64,000 nt of DNA, taken from Boswellia sacra. Lineage: Eukaryota > Streptophyta > Magnoliopsida > Sapindales > Burseraceae. Under the pieces are notes generated by a model. It had not been told where the DNA came from. It saw nothing but the letters and a program-made list of their open reading frames with translations, and did no database searches. This document shows positions 60,679-64,000 of the stretch, in pieces. The position numbers and the translations under genes were made by a program. The stretch lies in the NCBI GenBank assembly GCA_013180625.2, contig SNVD02013627.1:496001-560000 (forward strand), written 5' to 3'. How positions within the stretch are numbered: the stretch's first letter is position 1; each line of letters opens with the position of its first letter.

Positions 60679-61228
60679 ATGGTTCGAGCACAAGAGCAAA
60701 TGGCATCCGACATTGAGATGAATGTGGAGGAGCAAGTTCGCGGACGTGAGGAACAACCTCAACCTCAACCACGTCCACAAGGAAACGAGGTAAATCCAAA
60801 GCTCCCTCCTCGGAATCCTTAGAGCCTCGTGTTGCTAGCATTGAGCAATCCCTTTCGAGTATGGACAATACTATTGAGGGCCTCTCTGATCGTCTCGAAG
60901 GCCTAGAGATGGATTATGGAGAGATCACCCAAGCAACAAAGTCCACAATACTCGAATTTAGTGAGAACCTCACACGAGAGCTCGCTAGCTTATGAAGCTT
61001 TGTGGAGCGTGAGTTGCGGGCAATCCGCGCGGAAGTAGAGGAATCTCGCACGGAATGGGAGAAGCATTGTTGCGAACGTGCTAGCCCCTCCTACTCAAGT
61101 CCTAGTGGGTTAAGCAACATGCAAGTGCCAACTCCCGCCACATACCATGGCACTCGCAATGCTAAGGTGTCTATGATGATGCTTCGAGAATAGGCATTGC
61201 GCCTACTTTCCTTCGTGATGCAGCCCAA
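60679..61228 (+). pseudogene. Broken N-terminal part of retrotransposon gag
   Basis: The frame from ATG 60679 ends at a TAG at 60820-60822. Coding-like sequence then continues in another frame (EPRVASIEQSLSSMDN and following), with an in-frame TGA near 60993. A further frame change and small loss near 61180-61190 lead into the main gag frame (FLRDAAQLW region). At least two frame changes and one stop mean that this copy cannot make an intact gag N-terminus. Confidence 0.75.
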
Positions 61229-62302
61229 TTGTGGCGGCGTCGTAAGCATGACGACGCGGGTAAAGGCATCATCATCCTCCGCACATGGGAGGACTTCAAG
61301 AGAGAGCTACAGAAGCATTTCTCTCCAAGCAATGGGGAAAAGGAGGCAAGGGGTCGCCTCCGCCGTTTGAAGCAAAGCGGCACCATTCGCGAGTATATCA
61401 AAGACTTCACCACAATCATCCTTGAATTTGAAGGTATGTCCGAAAAAGACTCCCTCTTCTATTTCCTTGATGGCTTAAAAGATTGGGCAAAGGTTGAGCT
61501 TGAGAGGCGTGGCGTGCAAAACCTTGATGATGCCATAGCCATAGCTGAATCCCTCGTCGACTACTCATCCCAATCAAAGGAGTGGAAGACCAACCACGAT
61601 AAAGGTGGGGGAGAGTGGAGCCCTAAGAAGGATCATGCTCGAAGGGAAGATGGTGCACATAAACCATTTAGAAGGGACAAGCGCGACATCCGTAACAAAG
61701 GTAAGTCCGATGCCTCTAAGCCCAAAAACCCTTGCTTTATATGTGATGGACCTCATTGGGTGCGTGATTGCCCAAAGAGGAAGGCCCTCAATGCCCTAGC
61801 CGTTCAACATGAGAGCGTGCAAAATGAGGAGCCTCAAGCGGAGATGGGTTCTCTCCGTACCATTGGCGCACTTGAAAGACCCACCCATGTTCAAAAGGGT
61901 CTAAGGTATGTGAGCGCCACAATCAACGGCAAGGATGTGCGTGCGATGCTTGATACGGGAGCCACGCACAACTTCATCTCTTTGGAAGAGGCCAAACGGT
62001 TAAGCCTCAAATATACCAATGGAGGAGGTACCATCAAAGCGGTAAACTCACCCGCCAAAGCTATAGTGGGGGTGTCCAAAGCGACACCAACGCAATTGGG
62101 TACATGGAGCGGAAAACTTGATTTCTCCATCATCTCTATGGACGACTTCCAAGTAGTGTTGGGCATGGAGTTCTTCGACCAAGCCCATGCTTTCCCCATA
62201 CCAGCATCTAACTCCCTCAACATCCTCGATGGGAGTCAATCATGCATGGTCATGGCGGTACGTGCAACCAAAGTCGAGAGCAAGATGATGTCCGCACTAT
62301 AA
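61229..62302 (+). CDS. Retrotransposon gag core, zinc knuckle and aspartic protease
   Basis: Open frame of 357 codons with no gap. Residues 1-115 are the Ty3/Gypsy retrotransposon gag domain (TWEDFKRELQKHFSPSN; RLRRLKQSGTIREYIKDF). A basic linker follows, then a zinc knuckle at 169-181 spaced C-x2-C-x3-H-x4-C (CFICDGPHWVRDC). The retropepsin-like domain has its catalytic DTG at 242-244 (LDTGATHNFIS). In a living element gag packages RNA and the protease matures the polyprotein. Here the frame continues upstream only through frameshifts, and no pol enzymes follow. The true first codon is unclear, because the frame is entered by readthrough from broken sequence. Confidence 0.85.
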   Translation: MWRRRKHDDAGKGIIILRTWEDFKRELQKHFSPSNGEKEARGRLRRLKQSGTIREYIKDFTTIILEFEGMSEKDSLFYFLDGLKDWAKVELERRGVQNLDDAIAIAESLVDYSSQSKEWKTNHDKGGGEWSPKKDHARREDGAHKPFRRDKRDIRNKGKSDASKPKNPCFICDGPHWVRDCPKRKALNALAVQHESVQNEEPQAEMGSLRTIGALERPTHVQKGLRYVSATINGKDVRAMLDTGATHNFISLEEAKRLSLKYTNGGGTIKAVNSPAKAIVGVSKATPTQLGTWSGKLDFSIISMDDFQVVLGMEFFDQAHAFPIPASNSLNILDGSQSCMVMAVRATKVESKMMSAL

Positions 62303-62680
62303 CTCAAGTAAGGAATAAAGGAAAAATCCAAGCTTCCTTGCCACCGTTCGAGAGGTAAATGATGGGGAGGACACCACCGTTGCCAAGGATCCAATTCCAA
62401 GGCAAATCCAGGCCATCCTTGAGAAGTACAAGGATGTTACTACCCAAAAGCTACGAAGGAGGCTACCGCCAAGACGAGAGGCTGACCAAATGAAGTTGGA
62501 GCCCGATACCAAACCTCCATCCATAGCGCCTCACCGCGTGATGCCACCCACGATCGCGGAACGAAAGAAGGCAACCAAGAAACCATCTAAGCGTGCAAAG
62601 AGGAAGCATGGAGGCAAGACCACTCATTCGCAACTGGTGATACATCCTCAAAGACGCGACGAGGGCGTCGTGAAATCAGG
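62303..62680 (+). pseudogene. Remnant of the protease-RT linker joined to the element's 3' end
   Basis: Past the stop at 62300-62302, sequence in several frames reads QIQAILEKYKDV, LPPRREADQMKLEP and PPSIAPHRVMPP. This is the stretch that normally leads into reverse transcriptase in plant Gypsy elements. It then changes abruptly to Lys/Arg-rich sequence before the purine tract. The core pol domains are missing, consistent with one large internal deletion. Confidence 0.7.
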
Positions 62681-62690
62681 TGGGGGAGGA
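62680..62690 (+). other. Polypurine tract
   Basis: GTGGGGGAGGA directly before the 3' LTR, the expected plus-strand primer site. Confidence 0.85.
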
Positions 62691-63295
62691 TGTCACGCCC
62701 TGCGCGACGTGAGCACGGGTTTGCACCAAGCTTGCGTAGAAACACACCAAAGAATGGGAGCATGTTACGGCCCATCCAATTTGCTTATTAGAGTGGCCCA
62801 AAATATGCACAAAGGTTTGGCCTTGTTTCTAGAAAGCCTACAAGCCCAAGCCCATTTTCTAGAAACTCTAAGCAAGTCAAATATGGACAACTATCACATG
62901 TAAATATACATTGTCAAAGGTAGTTCACCTACCACACCTAATTTAGGTAGGACTTATTTATAACCATTGGATGTATTGAATCCTAGCCATTCATTTGGGA
63001 GGTGGATTAGTATAAATACCCTTCCAAGGCTCATTTGTAAGCATCCAAGCTAAACCAAGCAAACACAATACAAAGCATTGTAAGCAAAGCATTCTTGTGT
63101 AATACAAAGCTCTTTGCATTTGCAATACTTGCCTCTAAGATCCTCTCTTCTCTTCTAGCCTCTAAAGCTCTTAAGCTCAACGGTCCTAACTTCTCCTTGA
63201 GCGAGAAGTAAACTACAAGGCTTACTTAGTAACTTTCGGGTTCAAGTTGCCTAAATGCCGCACGAGCAGCTGCGCAAAACTCTAAGCTCGTGACA
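62691..63295 (+). repeat. 3' LTR
   Basis: Starts TGTCACGCCCTGCGCGACGT and ends GCTCGTGACA. It is about 95 percent identical to 60061-60664 by eye and is followed by TAAG, the same four bases that precede the 5' LTR. Confidence 0.95.
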
Positions 63296-64000
63296 TAAGA
63301 CTCTAAAGAGAAGGCTGGATGGCTGGAAGATGGACTAATGTCATACCTCATGTACCATATTTTATCATCTTCTCATCATTCACTTTGCAAGTCATTGACT
63401 TGGAAAGACTAATTAATAAAGTTTACCCTATCTTCTTCCATAATTAAAGATGCGATGATACGAAGAAAGAGCATGTTTGGTGTGTTATATTGTATAATAT
63501 AGTATTTTATTGTATTGCAGTATATCGTATCGCATAGTATAAAAATAGTGCTATGCAAAAATTATATTGTGATGTAACTATGCATTGTATTAAAGATTTA
63601 TTATTCTAAATTAAAAAAAAAGTTGTTGTCGTCGTTTGTCATTCACCACTGCTGCCCACCGAAGAAATGGCACATCAAACAACACCACTGCGACCTTTCT
63701 GCTCGCTCTCCAACGCTCTACCCCATATATATGAACGTCTTCGCCTTTTACTCTGTCAATTGACAAAATCATATGTTTGAAGTTTTGTCTCTGAAACTTT
63801 AATTGTCATATCTCTAACAATAAGCAGCTCAAACAACAAGATAGTCGAAGGATCCTTATAGAGCACATGCGACGAGCATCGTGGCATTGGCGGTGTCGCT
63901 GGACGCTCGACGACGGTGATGACTCCTTTTAGCAGCCCCTTCCATAGAATAAATTTGATTTTATAATTTATATAATAAATAAATGATTAATTATTTTTAA
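63296..64000. other. Flank of retrotransposon, with possible start of a DNA transposon remnant
   Basis: No gene seen. From about 63470 (GCATGTTTGGTGTGTTATAT) the sequence has the AT-rich subterminal style of the element at 41797-42377. A GC-richer non-coding core follows (63630-63940), like the cores at 46540 and 5740. The other end would lie outside the window. Confidence 0.35.

Larger units (their letters stand above)
60061..63295 (+). mobile_element. Non-autonomous Ty3/Gypsy-type LTR retrotransposon (gag-protease only)
   Basis: The element is 3.2 kb with two LTRs of about 604 bp that begin TGTCAC and end GTGACA. It is flanked by TAAG on both sides (60057-60060 and 63296-63299). The primer-binding site matches tRNA-iMet and a purine tract precedes the 3' LTR. 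The interior of about 2 kb encodes a gag with a zinc knuckle and an aspartic protease. It passes briefly through the linker before reverse transcriptase and then jumps to the 3' end. Reverse transcriptase, RNase H and integrase are absent. The layout matches the class described as terminal-repeat retrotransposons with a gag domain (TR-GAG). By eye the LTRs differ at roughly 30 positions, suggesting a moderately old insertion. Mobilisation would have to come from an autonomous relative elsewhere. Confidence 0.93.

Noticed and set aside
1..64000. CRISPR arrays, rRNA, tRNA genes, organelle DNA insertions
   Set aside because: I looked for regular short spaced repeats, cloverleaf genes and organelle-gene sequence on both strands and saw none that held up.

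Overview
This is nuclear DNA of a flowering plant, almost certainly a eudicot. Genes are intron-rich and widely spaced in AT-rich DNA. The products are plant-specific: chloroplast DEG1, L-aspartate oxidase, a WER/GL1-type MYB, a CASP-like protein and a kinesin-light-chain-related protein. Microsatellites, MITE-like foldback elements and an LTR retrotransposon lie between them. The species cannot be fixed from sequence alone; the feel is of a rosid tree.

Layout. The window opens in the last coding exon of a beta carbonic anhydrase (99-263, +). It continues with an R2R3-MYB of the WER/GL1/MYB23 clade (2456-3762, -), DEG1 protease (7034-12558, -, 8 exons), a 14-exon VDAC-related beta-barrel protein resembling OM47 (13369-17906, -) and L-aspartate oxidase (21662-26299, +, 7 exons). 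Then come a decayed GDSL esterase/lipase last exon (27916-28161, +), a kinesin light chain-related TPR protein (29509-31827, -), and a zinc-finger plus DEDD-exonuclease-fold protein with a degenerate active site (39223-41251, +, 7 exons). The right part holds a CASP-like 4A membrane protein (49427-51874, -), the protein farnesyltransferase beta subunit ERA1 (53256-57880, -, 14 exons) and a gag-protease-only LTR retrotransposon (60061-63295). I joined exons by hand from GT-AG or GC-AG sites. Every multi-exon model keeps frame and ends at a stop, at a length close to the known family.

The genes are not an operon or a pathway cluster; each has its own job (CO2 hydration, epidermal cell fate, thylakoid proteolysis, outer-membrane channel, NAD synthesis, microtubule/cellulose-synthase anchoring, prenylation). 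What ties them together is gene order. From memory of Arabidopsis locus numbers, it matches two paralogous blocks: At5g14740-14760 (CA2, WER, AO) and At3g27920-27970 (GL1, DEG1, OM47, GDSL, KLCR2, exonuclease). The window therefore looks like the less-fractionated ancestral arrangement, with the GDSL gene decayed in place.

The most notable points are this interleaved synteny, two GC-AG introns, a 126-nt KLCR intron that stays open in frame, the loss of catalytic residues in the exonuclease-like protein, a duplicated 3' flank of that gene, and the non-autonomous retrotransposon. I found no CRISPR, rRNA or convincing tRNA gene, and no clearly new molecular system.
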